DNA of 64,000 nt from CAZJRB01 sp964547995 (GTDB lineage: Bacteria; Planctomycetota; Planctomycetia; Pirellulales; Thermoguttaceae), in the NCBI GenBank assembly GCA_964547995.1, contig CAZJRB010000018.1:1-64000 (forward strand), written 5' to 3'. Below, piece by piece: positions 41,094-50,396 of the stretch; the stretch's first letter is position 1, and every line of letters starts with the position of its first letter. The notes below the pieces were generated by a model, which was not told where the DNA came from, made no database searches, and saw nothing but the letters and a program-made list of their open reading frames with translations. The position numbers and the translations under genes are program-made.

Positions 41094-44000
41094 ATGAAAC
41101 GTTCATCTCGGAGTCGATGGCGGCTGGCCGGAACGATGGCGGCCGTCTGTGTCGGTCTTTTCGTTCAATCGGGTCGTGCAGCGGAAAGGGCCCGTGAATT
41201 CGTTGCGGGGCTTCGGGAACGCGGGTATTACGATACCGCGATCGAGTATCTCGAGGTGGTTAAGAATAACCCCAACGTCGACGCCGAGTTCAAGCAGTCG
41301 ATCGACTACGAAGCGGGCGTGATCCTGATTGAAATGTCCCGATCGGGACAAGCGAAGGCGGTCCGCGAGAAGACGCTGGCCGATGCCTGGGAAAGATTCG
41401 ACAAGTTCCTCAAACAGCACGAGAGGCACCCGAAAGCCGATGCGGCAAGGACCCAATTGGCAAACCTGCTGGTCGAACGCGGCCGGCTCAAGGTCGACCT
41501 GTCCGATAACCCCAGGAATTCCAGCGAGAAAAAGGAGAAGCTCAGGAGCGAAGCCCGGGAACTCTACGAACAAGCCAAGGGGATTTTCAAGGAGTTGGAA
41601 GACAAGTGCCTCAAAGCGCACAGGAAGTTTCCCAAGCTCATCCCCAAGGGCGACACCGAGCAACAAGAAGCCCGGGACGAGGTGCGGCGCAACCTGTTGC
41701 AAAACCGACTCCTGATTGCCTCGGTCACCGCTGAACTCGCCAAGACGTATAAGCCGGGTTCGGAAGGCTACAAGCGGGAAATGAACGCCGCGGCCGCCAA
41801 GTACAAAGAATTCTACGAAAAGTATGGTACGCGGGGGATCCTCGCCGGCTTTTACGCCCGGGCGTGGGAAGCCGAGTGTTACAAGAACCTGAAAGAACCC
41901 AAGAAGGCGTGGGAAACCCTGACCGATCTGGATGAACTTTCCGATGACATCCCGGCGTTCCGGACAGCGAAGAACAAAGGACGCGCCCTGCAAATGGAAG
42001 TGGGCGTTGATCCTAAGCTCAAGAAGTACAAGGAATGCGTCGGAATATACGAAGAATGGGACAAGGTAAGCGCGGGAGAAAGGAAGACCCCCGATGGCCT
42101 GACGATCCAGTACTTCGGCGGCAAAGCCAAGTTCTTCCGCGCCACCAAGGATACGGACGAGGAGCTCACCGACAAAATCAAGAAGAAACTGCTCATCGAA
42201 GCGAAGAAACACTTCCAATACGTGGCCAGGGAGCCGGGGGATCACCAGGCGAACGCCAAGAAAGCCCTGATAGAACTCAGTGGAGCCAAGCCCCCCGAAG
42301 ACGAAGATGATACGCCGACCACCTTTGTCGAGGCCTTCAACGCCGCCAAGGACGAAATGAACCTCCTACAGGATCCCAAGTTGGATGATGCCAAGAAGGC
42401 CGAAATCCAACAGAAGGTAATCGATTTCTTCCGCCTAGCGCTGAGGCTGAAAACCGACAAAACCACCGTCAACGAACTGAACGTGGTTCGCTACTACCTG
42501 ACGTACATGTACTACACGACGGGCCGTTATTACGAGGCGGCCATCGTGGGCGAGTTCCTGGCAACCCGTTATCCTGAAGGAGTCGGCGCGAAACAGGGCT
42601 CCAAGATCGCCATGGCGTCTTACTTGAACTTGTACAACGAAGCCTCGAAAAAGAAGGACGAAACCGCCAAGGCGGACTCGGGTTTCGAAAGCAGGGGCCT
42701 GGAACGCGTCGCCAAGTACATCGCCAACCGGTGGGCCGGACAGCCCGAGGCCGACGAGGCCTGGATGATGCTCGTCCGAAACGCCGTGATCGAAGGCGAT
42801 CTCGGCAAGGCCTTGATCAATCTTCAAAAGGTTCCCGAGAAGTCGCCCCGGCGCGGCGAGGCCGAGTTGATGACGGGCCAGGCGATTTGGAGCGCGTACT
42901 TGAAGGAATCGGACAAGCCCGAAGGCGAACGCCCCGAGCAAGGCCGGCTCGACATGATGAAGTTGAGGGCCCAGCAGACGCTCGAAGCCGGGATCGACCG
43001 GATGCAGAAGACGGAACAGGTCGACTATACCCTGGTTGCGTCAATCCTCTCGCTGGCCCAAATCTACATAGGCTCGGGCCAGCCCGAAAAGGCCATCGAA
43101 TGGCTCGATAAGCCCAAAATCGGCGCCATGACGCTCGTCAAGAAGAAAGACCCCGTCACCAATCGGGGGAGCTTCCGCACGGAGACCTACAAGGCGGCAC
43201 TCCGGGCCTACGTGTCGATGCAGCAGTTGGACAAGGCCGAAGATGCAATGCTGGGCTTGGAGAAATCGATCGGAAAGGGCGACGCCGCCAAACTGACCAA
43301 GATCTATATCAGCCTCGGCCGCCAATTGGAAAAGGCGCGAGACCGGCTCCGAAACGAAGGAAAACCCAACGAGGCAAGCAAGGTCGAACGCGGACTCGAG
43401 CTGTTCATGACAAAGATCTCGACGCGCGCGAAGGGGAATACGTTTTCCTCCCTGAATTGGGTGGCGGAAACCTTCTTGCGGCGGGCCCAAGAGAATGTGA
43501 TATTGACGGAAGGAAAAGAACTCTCCAAAGATGCAAAAGACTACTACGAAAAGGCCGCTGCAACCTACGCGAAAATCCTCGAACTTTGCGAGGCCGATCC
43601 GGCGTTCGCCCCTTCACCAAACGCACCCGCCAGCATCAGAATCCGCCGGGCCAGGTGTCTCCGCCAGTTGGGGAAGTATAAAGAGGCTATGGACCTGCTG
43701 GTCGAGATCCTCAAAAAGAGTCCCACCATGGTCGACGGACAAAAAGAGGCGGCCTACACCTATCAGGCCCAGGGCCAGGAAAACGCGGATTGGTATCTCC
43801 TGGCGATCAAGGGAGGACGCAAGGCCAAAAAAGAGGGCCGGATCATCCTCCTCGTCTGGGGTTGGGGAAAAATCGCCACGCGGGTTATCAAGAGCGAGAA
43901 ACATCAGGGCGTCTTCTACGAAGCCCGCTACAATCTCGCCTTGTGTCGATTCCGCCGTGCCCAAAAACTGACCGGGAGCCAACGGACCGAAACCCTTAAC

Positions 44001-44279
44001 CAGGCCGTGAAAGACATCCGCGCACTCCACATGATCCGGCCGCTGCTGGGAAAGGAAGTTCCTCCAAAAAAGGAGGACCCCGCGTACGGGGCCTGGTACG
44101 CCAAATACGGCGCAGCATACGAGGAGTGGTACGCCAAATACGGTTATGAGGCGTTCGACGAGTTGCTCAAGAAGATCCAGAAACAGCAGAACGTCGAACC
44201 CGTTGGCCTAAAGGCCTTCCAGTCGAAGGCGGAACCCGAGGAGAAAGACACCCCCGCAAAACAGCCGGCTTCCAAGTAA
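41094..44279 (+). CDS. Large exported TPR-repeat protein
   Basis: 1,061 residues; ATG preceded by GAGGAAAGGA. A signal peptide (LAGTMAAVCVGLFVQSGRAA) is followed by an almost entirely helical protein rich in tetratricopeptide-type pairs, for example RGYYDTAIEYLEVVKNNPNV, ADAWERFDKFLKQHERHPKA and LASILSLAQIYIGSGQPEKA. Composition is very rich in Lys and Glu. It lies first in a run with a second TPR protein, ExbB and three ExbD genes. In Tol/Ton systems TPR proteins (YbgF/CpoB) work beside the channel; this much larger one may do the same (inference). Confidence 0.8.
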   Translation: MKRSSRSRWRLAGTMAAVCVGLFVQSGRAAERAREFVAGLRERGYYDTAIEYLEVVKNNPNVDAEFKQSIDYEAGVILIEMSRSGQAKAVREKTLADAWERFDKFLKQHERHPKADAARTQLANLLVERGRLKVDLSDNPRNSSEKKEKLRSEARELYEQAKGIFKELEDKCLKAHRKFPKLIPKGDTEQQEARDEVRRNLLQNRLLIASVTAELAKTYKPGSEGYKREMNAAAAKYKEFYEKYGTRGILAGFYARAWEAECYKNLKEPKKAWETLTDLDELSDDIPAFRTAKNKGRALQMEVGVDPKLKKYKECVGIYEEWDKVSAGERKTPDGLTIQYFGGKAKFFRATKDTDEELTDKIKKKLLIEAKKHFQYVAREPGDHQANAKKALIELSGAKPPEDEDDTPTTFVEAFNAAKDEMNLLQDPKLDDAKKAEIQQKVIDFFRLALRLKTDKTTVNELNVVRYYLTYMYYTTGRYYEAAIVGEFLATRYPEGVGAKQGSKIAMASYLNLYNEASKKKDETAKADSGFESRGLERVAKYIANRWAGQPEADEAWMMLVRNAVIEGDLGKALINLQKVPEKSPRRGEAELMTGQAIWSAYLKESDKPEGERPEQGRLDMMKLRAQQTLEAGIDRMQKTEQVDYTLVASILSLAQIYIGSGQPEKAIEWLDKPKIGAMTLVKKKDPVTNRGSFRTETYKAALRAYVSMQQLDKAEDAMLGLEKSIGKGDAAKLTKIYISLGRQLEKARDRLRNEGKPNEASKVERGLELFMTKISTRAKGNTFSSLNWVAETFLRRAQENVILTEGKELSKDAKDYYEKAAATYAKILELCEADPAFAPSPNAPASIRIRRARCLRQLGKYKEAMDLLVEILKKSPTMVDGQKEAAYTYQAQGQENADWYLLAIKGGRKAKKEGRIILLVWGWGKIATRVIKSEKHQGVFYEARYNLALCRFRRAQKLTGSQRTETLNQAVKDIRALHMIRPLLGKEVPPKKEDPAYGAWYAKYGAAYEEWYAKYGYEAFDELLKKIQKQQNVEPVGLKAFQSKAEPEEKDTPAKQPASK

Positions 44280-44344
44280 AACAAGAGACCTAACCCGAAA
44301 GACCCGTTGCTTTCGAGCGTGCAAAGGAAAAAAAGGAGAATCCG

Positions 44345-45376
44345 ATGAGAAAAGCCTGTGCCATCGCTGCCGTTGGCTTGTGCCTTGCTATCGCGACACC
44401 GTGTTGGGCGCACGATACGATCAAGAAAACCTCGGGAACGGTTTCCGGCAAGATCAAATCCATGAGCCCGGCGTCTGTGACGATTGAAAAGGCCGGCGGC
44501 GGCAGACTCAGGGAGGATGTCCCCGTCAATATAATCGAGACGATTTACTTTGACCAAGAGCCCGCCCAGATGAGAACCATCCGGGCCTATATCCGGGACG
44601 GTCAGTATGAGGATGCCCTCGAATCGCTCGACGGTCTCAAGCTGGACGAAATCGACCGCGACGTGATCCTGCAGGACATCGAGTTCTACAAGGCCTTATG
44701 TAAAACCAAGCTGGCGCTGGGGGGAACCGGACAGGTGCTCGACGCCGCCAAGGTGATGGGAGCGTTCCGGAAGAAAAATTCCGGCAACTACCATTACCTG
44801 GAAGCAACGGAATTGATGGGCAACCTCGCGCTGACGCTCGGCAGGTACTCGGAAGCCGAGGAACTCTACACGATTCTGGGGAGAGCGCCGTGGCCCGATT
44901 ACAAGATGCGGGCAGCAGTGGCGATGGGGTACAGCAGGCTGGCACAGAACAAGCCAGCCGAGGCCCGGAAGGCCTTCAACTTCGCCCTGAGCATCAGTGC
45001 CACCGATGCGCTCGCAAGAAAGCAACAGTTGGCTGCCAAGTTGGGTATTGCCCGATGCGACGCCGCCGCCGGCCAGCACGACAAGGCGGTTGCCGCCGTT
45101 CTGGACATCCTCTCCAGGGCCGATCCCGAGAACGTGGAACTCCAGGCGAAGGCCTACAACACCCTGGGAACCGCCTATCGAAAGGCAGGCAAGACGAAAG
45201 ACGCCCTCTGGGCCTTCCTGCACGTCGACATTCTCTATTTCGGCGACCAGGAATCACACGCCGAGGCCCTGTGGAACCTCGAGAGCTTGTGGAAAGCACT
45301 CCACAAACCGGACCGGGCACTTCGTGCAAGGAGGATACTCGACACCCGATACAAGAATAGCCGTTGGGCAAAATAA
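44345..45376 (+). CDS. Exported TPR protein
   Basis: 343 residues, signal peptide RKACAIAAVGLCLAIATPCW, then a short beta-rich stretch (GTVSGKIKSMSPASVTIEKA) resembling small Sm-like or SH3-like barrels seen in planctomycete exported proteins, then TPR helices (IRDGQYEDALESLDGLKLD, LGRYSEAEELYTILGRAPWP, YNTLGTAYRKAGKTKDALWA). SD AAAAGGAGA upstream of the ATG. It sits between the large TPR gene (65 bp) and exbB (152 bp). Confidence 0.8.
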   Translation: MRKACAIAAVGLCLAIATPCWAHDTIKKTSGTVSGKIKSMSPASVTIEKAGGGRLREDVPVNIIETIYFDQEPAQMRTIRAYIRDGQYEDALESLDGLKLDEIDRDVILQDIEFYKALCKTKLALGGTGQVLDAAKVMGAFRKKNSGNYHYLEATELMGNLALTLGRYSEAEELYTILGRAPWPDYKMRAAVAMGYSRLAQNKPAEARKAFNFALSISATDALARKQQLAAKLGIARCDAAAGQHDKAVAAVLDILSRADPENVELQAKAYNTLGTAYRKAGKTKDALWAFLHVDILYFGDQESHAEALWNLESLWKALHKPDRALRARRILDTRYKNSRWAK

Positions 45377-45528
45377 CGCCCCCAAGCAGAGGGGTTTACC
45401 CTCAAGAAAACCGAGGCTGGTGCTTTACGGCGGGCCGGTCCTGAAGGTAAACTAGAGTTTTCTGGGATTTTGGCATACGCGAATCATGCAATTCTTCTGA
45501 TACAAAAGACATTGGTCTGGAGGTTATC

Positions 45529-46413
45529 ATGCGGCATCGCTTTTCGTTGGGATGGTTGGGGGCGAGTCTGCTTTCGTTCTGGCTCCTCTCGGGTGTCTTG
45601 CTGGCGTTCTCCTGGGTCACACTGGTAGATGCCCCCATCGCCTCGGCTCAAGAAGAAGGCACCTTTGACGCGGTCCCCCGCGGGCCGCCGCCGACGGCGT
45701 CCGCACCTGCTCCCGCACCGACTCAGGAGAAGAGAAGCCGTCTGGGCTGGATGTTCAGCTCGCTCGGCTGGTTCTACAGCCTCGTGTTCCTGAGCCTGTC
45801 GTTCACGCTGGTGGCGTTGTTTGTGATGAACATCCTGACGGCTCGACGCGAGAGCGTGGTCCCGGTGGCACTGGTGGAGGGATTTGAAGGCCATCTGAAC
45901 GAGAAACGGTATCAAGAGGCCTACGAAATGGCGAAGAACGACGAGTCGGTTCTCGGCCAGGTTCTTGCCGCCGGGCTGGGGAAACTCTCTTCCGGCTACG
46001 ACCAGGCGATCGAGGCGATGCAAGAAGTGGGCGAAGAAGAAAATATGAAAATGGAGCACCGGCTTAGTTACATGGCGCTGATCGGGACGATCAGCCCCAT
46101 GATCGGTCTGTTGGGGACGGTACAAGGGATGATCTCGTCGTTCCAAGTGATTGCGGTGTCGGCCTCGGCCCCCAAGCCGGCGGAATTGGCCAAGGGTGTT
46201 TCCACGGCGTTGTTTACCACGCTGGTCGGCCTGTTTATCGCCATCCCGGCGATCGCGGCCTACAACATCCTCCGCAACCGCGTGGCCCGATTGGTGCTCG
46301 AGGTCGGGATCCTCAGCGAAGGTCTGATGGGCCGGTTTTCGAGCGTCGGTACCGGCGGCGGAGGCGGCCAGCCCGGGGCTGCCCAGGCCAAGAAACCACA
46401 GCAGCAACGCTAG
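45529..46413 (+). CDS. exbB: MotA/TolQ/ExbB-type proton channel
   Basis: 294 residues; SD CTGGAGG. N-terminal signal-like helix, a Pro/Ala-rich linker, then the channel: first helix FYSLVFLSLSFTLVALFVMN, cytoplasmic loop, and the two conserved helices SYMALIGTISPMIGLLGTVQ and STALFTTLVGLFIAIPAIAA. In this family the pentameric channel uses proton flow to energise an outer-membrane or periplasmic partner through ExbD. The extra N-terminal exported segment is common in planctomycetes and some proteobacteria. Three exbD genes follow at once. Confidence 0.92.
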   Translation: MRHRFSLGWLGASLLSFWLLSGVLLAFSWVTLVDAPIASAQEEGTFDAVPRGPPPTASAPAPAPTQEKRSRLGWMFSSLGWFYSLVFLSLSFTLVALFVMNILTARRESVVPVALVEGFEGHLNEKRYQEAYEMAKNDESVLGQVLAAGLGKLSSGYDQAIEAMQEVGEEENMKMEHRLSYMALIGTISPMIGLLGTVQGMISSFQVIAVSASAPKPAELAKGVSTALFTTLVGLFIAIPAIAAYNILRNRVARLVLEVGILSEGLMGRFSSVGTGGGGGQPGAAQAKKPQQQR

Positions 46414-46452
46414 GCCGGTTCGGGAATGCCGCCTTGACATGGGGAACTGATC

Positions 46453-46899
46453 ATGAAGTTTGGGAAGAAACAGGACAAGGTTCAGGAAAGCGACATGACC
46501 CCCATGATCGACTGTGTGTTTCAATTGATCGCCTTCTTCATGGTCCTGGTCAACTTCGCAGAAGTCGATCAGAACCGGGCGATTAACTTGCCCGAAAGCA
46601 CGCTGGCCAAACCTCCCGAGGAACCTCCCGAGTCGCCCATTACCCTCCAACTCACCAGGAATGGAACCGTGTTCTTGGCGGGCAAGGAAATGATGATCCC
46701 GGCGCTGGCGGGCGATCTGAGGATTGAAGCAGCCGCGCTGAGGGCCGACGGCAGAAGCCCCAAGGCAAGCCTGGTGATCATCCGTGCCGACGCCAACGCC
46801 AAGACGGGACAGGTGCAGCAACTCATCAAGGTTTGCCAGGATGAGGGTTTCGAGAAGTTTGCCTTGCGCGCCAAATACCTGGCTCCGGAAGGTCAGTGA
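46453..46899 (+). CDS. exbD: ExbD/TolR family protein 1
   Basis: 148 residues. The membrane helix carries the family Asp: DMTPMIDCVFQLIAFFMVLV. The periplasmic part has the ExbD-type alternating pattern (NRAINLPESTLAK, ITLQLTRNGTVFLAGKEM, LVIIRADANAKTGQVQQLIK, KFALRAKYLAPEGQ). ExbD couples the proton path in ExbB to movement of a partner. Spaced 39 bp after exbB and 15 bp before the second exbD. Confidence 0.92.
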   Translation: MKFGKKQDKVQESDMTPMIDCVFQLIAFFMVLVNFAEVDQNRAINLPESTLAKPPEEPPESPITLQLTRNGTVFLAGKEMMIPALAGDLRIEAAALRADGRSPKASLVIIRADANAKTGQVQQLIKVCQDEGFEKFALRAKYLAPEGQ

Positions 46900-46914
46900 T
46901 AACGAGGCCAAACA

Positions 46915-47415
46915 ATGAGAGTCCGCAATACGGAACGTCGTTCCGACGACAAGGTCGAGTTGCAGATGACGCCGATGATCGATGTCGTCTTCCAACTCCT
47001 TATTTTTTTCATTTTCACGTTCAAGGTCGTCATGCCGGAGGGGGACTTCAACGTCAAGATGCCGGCAACTGCCCCCATGGAGGGATTGCCCGACCCCGAG
47101 CAGCTCCCTCCCGTTATAATACGGCTGACTGCCGACTCTAACGGCAACCTGGCCAATATCGGCCTGGGGCAGAATCGCCTGGGACGCGACTTCCGCACGC
47201 TGCACTCCCATATCCGCCAACTCGTCGGCGATGACCTGGGGCCCGGGTCCACCGGCAGACCGGAAGTCGAGCTGGATTGTGACTACAACCTCAATTACGA
47301 AAACGTCATCGGTGCAATCAACGCGATCTCCGGACGCATCGACCCGAGCAACCCGAAGAACATTATCAGGATCATCGAGAAGATCCGATTCGCGCCCCCC
47401 AAGCAACCGCGTTAG
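46915..47415 (+). CDS. exbD: ExbD/TolR family protein 2
   Basis: 166 residues. QMTPMIDVVFQLLIFFIFTF holds the membrane Asp. The soluble part (EGDFNVKMPATAPM, LDCDYNLNYENVIGAINAIS, IIRIIEKIRFAPPK) differs from ExbD 1 and is clearly related to ExbD 3, so this is the founding member of a duplicated pair. Having several ExbDs with one ExbB implies mixed channels. Confidence 0.92.
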   Translation: MRVRNTERRSDDKVELQMTPMIDVVFQLLIFFIFTFKVVMPEGDFNVKMPATAPMEGLPDPEQLPPVIIRLTADSNGNLANIGLGQNRLGRDFRTLHSHIRQLVGDDLGPGSTGRPEVELDCDYNLNYENVIGAINAISGRIDPSNPKNIIRIIEKIRFAPPKQPR

Positions 47416-47557
47416 ATTTCCGGTGGAGTCGCCCGGCAGCACGCCGTTTGGTTTGGGGCCAAGAACCATGCGCAAGGTGACCTCTGGGTCGCCTCGTTTC
47501 ATTTCTTGGCGGGCTTCTTGAACACCCGGCGCAAAACCACCAGCCCGGGTGCAATAA

Positions 47558-47690
47558 TTGCACCGCCCAACTGCGAATGGACTTGCGATCGGCGCACTCG
47601 CCAACCGCGGCAAGCGAAAACACAACGGAAACGAGCCGGTTTGCCCGAACAAGTTCGTCCTGCGGGCAAAATACGAACCTTCAGAAGGGA
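47558..47690 (+). pseudogene. Remnant of a duplicated ExbD 1 gene
   Basis: Just before ExbD 3 the DNA reads in frame KFVLRAKYEPSEG, close to KFALRAKYLAPEGQ at the end of ExbD 1, and is preceded by a GTTTGCC also seen in ExbD 1. The stretch is followed by ATG AGA ATC CGC AAT, matching the junction ExbD 1/ExbD 2. This is best explained by tandem duplication of the ExbD 1-ExbD 2 pair with decay of the second ExbD 1. Confidence 0.45.
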
Positions 47691-47698
47691 TGCAGCTC

Positions 47699-48181
47699 AT
47701 GAGAATCCGCAATACCGATCGCCCCGAGCGAAGCAAGAAAGCCAAGCTGTCGATGACCGCGATGATCGACATTGTTTTCCTGTTACTGGTTTTCTTCATC
47801 ATGACCTTCAGGGTCGTGTCGCCGGAGGGGGATTTCCATGTCAACATGCCCCGCGATGGTCCGGGCTCCGTTCCTCCTGGAGAAATGCCGCCGATCCATG
47901 TGCGTCTCCGCGCCGACGACCGGGGAAAGCTTGCCCGCATCCAAATGGGTGAACGCACGGTCAAAGACTTCGGCGAACTCCACGTCCGCATCCGCCAGAT
48001 GGTCGGCGACGATACCGGGCCGGATATCCGCGAACAGACCGAAGTCGTCCTCGATTGCGACTACAACCTCAAGTTCGAGCACATGATGGGCGCCGTTACC
48101 GCAATCTCCGGCTACGTCGAGGACGGCCGGATCATCAAAGTGATCGAGAAGATCCGGTTCGCCCAGCCGCGTAAAGCGTAG
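47699..48181 (+). CDS. exbD: ExbD/TolR family protein 3
   Basis: 160 residues from ATG 47699 (MRIRNTDRPE); AGAAGGGA lies ahead. An ATG three codons earlier is also possible. SMTAMIDIVFLLLVFFIMTF has the membrane Asp but the usual TPM is TAM. The soluble part parallels ExbD 2 (EGDFHVNMPRDGPG, VRLRADDRGKLARIQMG, LDCDYNLKFEHMMGAVTAIS, IIKVIEKIRFAQPRK). Last gene of the run; the convergent recombinase ends 52 bp away. Confidence 0.9.
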   Translation: MRIRNTDRPERSKKAKLSMTAMIDIVFLLLVFFIMTFRVVSPEGDFHVNMPRDGPGSVPPGEMPPIHVRLRADDRGKLARIQMGERTVKDFGELHVRIRQMVGDDTGPDIREQTEVVLDCDYNLKFEHMMGAVTAISGYVEDGRIIKVIEKIRFAQPRKA

Positions 48182-48232
48182 CCGTCGCATTCCCTGCCGG
48201 CCCCCAGACCCGAACCCCGAGCCCCTTCTCTT

Positions 48233-49174
48233 TCACGCTCTGGGGTGAAATTTCCGGTGTACCTTCTTCAGCCGTGATGCATCGACGTGCGTGTAGATTT
48301 GCGTGGTGGCGATACTGGCGTGACCGAGCATCTCCTGGACTTGGCGCATGTCGGCCCCGCCGGCGAGCAGGTGCGTGGCAAAGCTGTGGCGGAGCGTGTG
48401 GGGGCTGACGTCCTCCGGCACTCCCACGCGGATTGCATACCGCTTCAGCAGTTCCCAGATCCGCTCTCGCCGCAGGCGGCGGCCGCGGTAGGAGAGGAGC
48501 ACCCAATCGGGCGACGACGGGTTCTTGGCGGCCAGTTCGCCGCGTTCGTGTTTGAGATACTTCTTGACGGCTTGTATTGCACGGCTGCCCAGAGGCACAA
48601 GCCGTTCCTTGTTTCCCTTGCCGCGACACGTGCAGAATCCCTCGTTCAGATGCGTGTCGCGCAGCCGCAAGTTCGACAACTCCGATGCCCGGCATCCGGT
48701 CGCGTAGAGCAATTCCAACAGGGCCCGGTCACGCCGCCAATATGAATCACCGTCGGTCGGGCACGTAAACAGCTTATCGACCTGCTGTCTGCTGAGCACC
48801 TTGGGAACGCGCTGCCAGAGTTTTTGGCTGCCGAGCAGTTCAGCCAGGTTGTCTTCCAGCACCCCTTCCAGTTGAAGGTAGCGGAAGAACACCTTAAGCG
48901 ATACGATGTGCCGGGCGATGCTGGCCGGGGCAAGGTTCCGCTCGGAAAGCCACCCCACGTAATCGGCCAGGTCCCGGATCGAAAGCTTGGAGACGCTCCT
49001 GTTATCGAGCCACGTGAAGAAATGCTTCAAATCCCGACGATACGCCGCGACGCTGTTCTCGGCAAGGTGACATTCCCCGGCCGAATACTCGGTGAACGCG
49101 TCAAGCCATGTTTGAGCCGGGCTTCTGGCCTTCGGCAGTTTGGGGCGTGCGGGTCTGCGTCGGGTGACGGCCAT
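48233..49174 (-). CDS. XerC/XerD-type tyrosine recombinase
   Basis: 313 residues, the usual Xer length. N-terminal SAM-like domain (NSVAAYRRDLKHFFTWLDNR), then the catalytic set: R in ATGCRASELSNLR (about 164), K in CRGKGNKERLVPLG (about 185), HTLRHSFATHLL (H about 258, R about 261), H in EMLGHASIATTQIYTH (about 284) and Tyr (about 293). XerC/D resolve chromosome dimers at dif near the terminus. Whether it is the XerC or XerD member cannot be settled by eye, and no dif site was recognised nearby. Confidence 0.92.
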   Translation of the reverse strand: MAVTRRRPARPKLPKARSPAQTWLDAFTEYSAGECHLAENSVAAYRRDLKHFFTWLDNRSVSKLSIRDLADYVGWLSERNLAPASIARHIVSLKVFFRYLQLEGVLEDNLAELLGSQKLWQRVPKVLSRQQVDKLFTCPTDGDSYWRRDRALLELLYATGCRASELSNLRLRDTHLNEGFCTCRGKGNKERLVPLGSRAIQAVKKYLKHERGELAAKNPSSPDWVLLSYRGRRLRRERIWELLKRYAIRVGVPEDVSPHTLRHSFATHLLAGGADMRQVQEMLGHASIATTQIYTHVDASRLKKVHRKFHPRA

Positions 49175-49252
49175 CGCGATTCAGGACTCGGTTGGAGAGG
49201 CTACTGCTTTGTCAAGTCTTAATTTTTGGGGTTGTCCGTGTCGTAAACCGTT

Positions 49253-49284
49253 GGCACTGCTGGACTAGCCAGCAGTGGCACCCC
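49253..49284. repeat. Short palindrome, dispersed-type
   Basis: CACTGCTGG ACTAG CCAGCAGTG, a 9-bp perfect stem, with extra flanking GG/GC. The rest of the 49175-49838 gap shows only the promoter at 49699. Confidence 0.55.
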
Positions 49285-49698
49285 AAATCTTAATTCTGAC
49301 ACAGCACTACCCTGTTGGTGGTTTCGGATGTCACATCGGGTGAACTTCACTGGATCCAGCCACGACAACTTGGGGCGCCGGCAAGCAAGTCCAAAGGGTG
49401 CAAACATCCGCTACAGCCCGGATGTTCCGGGGATATTCTTGCTAGCCGACGTCGAGTAAACAAAACGGGCAATTGCGGGGGGGTAGGGTTAAATGGGCAA
49501 TTCTCGCTGAGCTTTGTTGGGCCATCGAATTACCCTTTCCTGCGATGATTTATGGCAACACATAAGGTGTCCAGATCGACGTAAACGATTATTTATCAAT
49601 AACTTATGACGATCCATCAGGCCAGTGAGCATGCTCGGAACGAACCGTACCGGGGGTGGGCTCCGGACACCGATAACCGCTTTTTTAGGGTGAATAGC

Positions 49699-49727
49699 TT
49701 GCTTCTTTGTGGAATCGGATTTAGAAT
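49699..49727 (+). promoter_or_regulatory. Putative promoter of the second sigma factor
   Basis: TTGCTT (49699-49704), 17 nt, TAGAAT (49722-49727). Predicted leader of about 100 nt if translation starts at 49839. Confidence 0.4.
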
Positions 49728-49838
49728 CGTTAATTGCATGTATATTCTGTCTTGGCCGCCTGGCTGGCCAAAACACTCCACATGCACGGCGTGAACCTGC
49801 CTCCGGCGGCACTCGCCCACCACCAGGGGACTATCAGC

Positions 49839-50396
49839 GTGGCACTTTCTGAGATCGACCGCAACTTGTTGGAACGCTGCCTGCAACGGAAGCCGAAGGC
49901 TTGGGAAGATTTTGTTGATCGGTTTATGGGACTCATTGTCCATGTGGTCAACCACACAGCCGAGGCCCGAAGCGTTCGCCTTACAGCCGAGGACCGCGAC
50001 GACCTCTGCGCCGAGATTTTCCTGGCAATCATCCGCGACAACTTTAACGTCTTGCGGAAGTTTCGCGGGAACAGCTCTCTGGCAACATACCTGGCAGTAA
50101 TCGCCCGGCGGGTTGCGGTCCGACAATTGCTCGCCAACAAGGGCGTTGCCCGGCTGAGCGACAACTCTTCCAACGTTCCCGATTCCCAACCCTCTCCGGA
50201 ACAGCGCTTGACCAACCGCGAGGAGGTCCAACGACTGCTCGACGGCCTGGACGGAACCGAGGCCGAAGTCGTGCGATTGTATCATCTCGAAGGCAGGAGC
50301 TACGAAGAGATCAGCCTCTCGATCGGGATGCCGGAAAACAGCATCGGCCCGATTCTTTCCCGGGCGCGAAACAAGATGCGCCAAGCCGGGGTATGA
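49839..50396 (+). CDS. Sigma-70 family (ECF-like) sigma factor
   Basis: Start chosen at GTG 49839 (ALSEIDRNLLERCLQRKP), 8 nt after AGGGGA; ATG 49782 and TTG 49734 are in-frame alternatives. The 185 residues show region 2 (FVDRFMGLIVHVVNHTA, DDLCAEIFLAIIRDNFNVLR) and region 4 (LDGTEAEVVRLYHLEGRSYE, EISLSIGMPENSIGPILSRA). Of the type widespread in planctomycetes; no anti-sigma gene is adjacent. Its stop codon TGA lies in the 4-bp ATGA target site of the palindromic element, which begins on the very next base. Confidence 0.85.
   Translation: MALSEIDRNLLERCLQRKPKAWEDFVDRFMGLIVHVVNHTAEARSVRLTAEDRDDLCAEIFLAIIRDNFNVLRKFRGNSSLATYLAVIARRVAVRQLLANKGVARLSDNSSNVPDSQPSPEQRLTNREEVQRLLDGLDGTEAEVVRLYHLEGRSYEEISLSIGMPENSIGPILSRARNKMRQAGV

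Noticed and set aside
45484..47991. 835-codon minus-strand open frame opposite exbB/exbD
   Set aside because: It spans several unrelated plus-strand genes with clear families, so it is antisense to them.
48233..49174. Phage or integron origin of the XerC/D-like gene
   Set aside because: Length, motifs and GC-rich composition fit a housekeeping Xer recombinase; no att site or cassette genes are near.
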